Assembly: GCA_020720345.1 (NCBI GenBank)
Contig: DYOT01000044.1
Location: forward strand, 1 to 5,854
Length of the DNA stretch: 5,854 nucleotides
Source: Candidatus Caenarcanum sp.
Lineage (GTDB): Bacteria > Cyanobacteriota > Vampirovibrionia > Gastranaerophilales > UBA9971
Direction: 5' to 3'
Position 1 is the first letter of the stretch; each line of letters starts with the position of its first letter. Under the pieces are notes generated by a model. It was not told the origin of the DNA. It was given only the letters and a program-made list of their open reading frames with translations, and did not search any database. Shown here one piece after another: positions 5,507-5,854 of the stretch. The position numbers were made by a program, and so were the translations under genes.

Positions 5507-5854
5507 ATGACAGGACTTTTAGCAAACTTATTTAATTTTTCAGGCAAAGAAAAAAACAATTTTTTAAAAATTGAAAACAGCCTCCGTGTTGAAGCAGGAA
5601 AAAATATTTATGTTCTGACAGCAGGCAGGGAAAGATTTCTTGTTTCTGTTTGCTCTAAAGGATGTCAGTTTTTAACAAAGCTGGAAGACAGCAATATTCC
5701 TGTGGGTTGTATTAAAAATACTAATTGTCATTCTGAGGGAGGATTTGTCCGACCGAAGAATCTGTCAAATGGTGGAAATAGTCAAATAGACAGAACCTTC
5801 GCCCCCCTTCTTTGGGAACACTTAGTCCCCAAAGAGGGTTCCCTGCTCAGGATG
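5507..5854 (+). CDS. fliO: FliO-like flagellar export protein, 3' end outside the window
   Basis: The ATG at 5507 follows fliM by 15 nt and has GAAGGAG (5491-5497) 9 nt upstream, so the two genes are one operon. The frame is open to the window edge (116 codons). Residues 19-61 (FLKIENSLRVEAGKNIYVLT...ERFLVSV...FLTKLED) fit the FliO domain pattern of a strand, a short loop with Gly-Lys/Arg, an ERFLV-type strand and a final LxxL. FliO helps assemble the FliP/Q/R core of the flagellar export gate in the membrane. Most FliO proteins have an N-terminal transmembrane helix. Here the first 16 residues (MTGLLANLFNFSGKEK) are too short and polar for one, so a helix would have to lie further downstream. 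From about residue 74 the sequence is translated from a palindromic repeat and no longer looks FliO-like. The normal FliO C-terminus may have been replaced or extended. The call is moderate because the domain is short and divergent. Confidence 0.6.
   Translation, partial: MTGLLANLFNFSGKEKNNFLKIENSLRVEAGKNIYVLTAGRERFLVSVCSKGCQFLTKLEDSNIPVGCIKNTNCHSEGGFVRPKNLSNGGNSQIDRTFAPLLWEHLVPKEGSLLRM
5726..5854. repeat. Palindromic MITE/REP-like element, right edge at the window end
   Basis: TGTCATTCTGAG (5726-5737) is matched in inverted orientation by CTCAGGATG (5846-5854), which is cut by the window end; 8 of 9 bases pair. Inside are two more inverted repeats. CGAAGAATCTGTC (5754-5766) faces GACAGAACCTTCG (5789-5801). 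CCCTTCTTTGGG (5805-5816) faces CCCAAAGAGGG (5828-5838) with one bulge. GTCAAAT also occurs twice (5764-5770, 5781-5787). Base composition is roughly half G+C by hand count, well above the surrounding genes. The design, with terminal CATTCTGAG and internal GAAGAATCT, resembles short non-autonomous palindromic repeats found in many copies in some bacterial genomes. No transposase is present. Copy number cannot be judged from this window. Confidence 0.65.

Noticed and set aside
5726..5854. CRISPR repeats or an IS element at the right end
   Set aside because: There are no regularly spaced identical repeats and no transposase reading frame. The structure is one symmetric palindromic element.
1..5854. 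tRNA, rRNA or riboswitch
   Set aside because: No cloverleaf, rRNA-like or known aptamer-like segment was seen in the short intergenic regions.

Overview
The window comes from an AT-rich, flagellated bacterium. It joins the edge of a surface or flagellin glycosylation cluster to the start of a flagellar motor and export operon. Evidence for motility is a Maf-family (DUF115/MptE-like) flagellin glycosyltransferase, a FliM-type rotor protein with SpoA domains, and a FliO-like protein. Shine-Dalgarno sequences are conventional and TTG/GTG starts are used. The sequence alone does not fix the lineage. Maf plus CMP-nonulosonate synthetase plus flagellar genes occurs in Campylobacterota, Clostridia, non-photosynthetic cyanobacterial relatives and others.

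Layout. Positions 1-48 hold a hairpin that probably ends the leftward transcript. Positions 49-747 (minus) encode a CMP-sialic/legionaminic acid synthetase (NeuA/LegF type). Positions 748-909 are a divergent intergenic region with candidate back-to-back promoters. Positions 910-4135 (plus) form a tight three-gene operon: a 674-residue Maf glycosyltransferase, a 134-residue stand-alone Rossmann-like protein and a GT-A family 2 glycosyltransferase. The spacing is 10 nt and then 0 nt. Positions 4136-4287 hold a weak terminator and a candidate promoter. Positions 4288-5491 encode a FliM-like C-ring protein with two SpoA domains. Positions 5507-5854 begin a FliO-like gene that runs off the window. 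Its 3' part is a GC-richer palindromic repeat that stays open in frame.

How they fit together (inference): NeuA/LegF activates a nonulosonic acid as its CMP sugar, and Maf transfers such sugars to flagellin in the cytoplasm before export. The GT2 enzyme and the Rossmann protein would extend or modify the glycan. The rotor and export genes follow at once under their own signals.

Three points deserve most attention. First, the conserved FliM motif before the middle domain (YDFR-like, here YNFR) lies in a 13-codon ORF one frame away from the main fliM ORF, so a +1 shift at GGG-TAA would restore a normal FliM N-terminus. Second, the rotor protein has a second SpoA domain exactly where a separate FliN would be expected, directly before FliO. 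Third, a palindromic, terminal-inverted-repeat element lies inside or at the end of the fliO reading frame and does not close it within the window.
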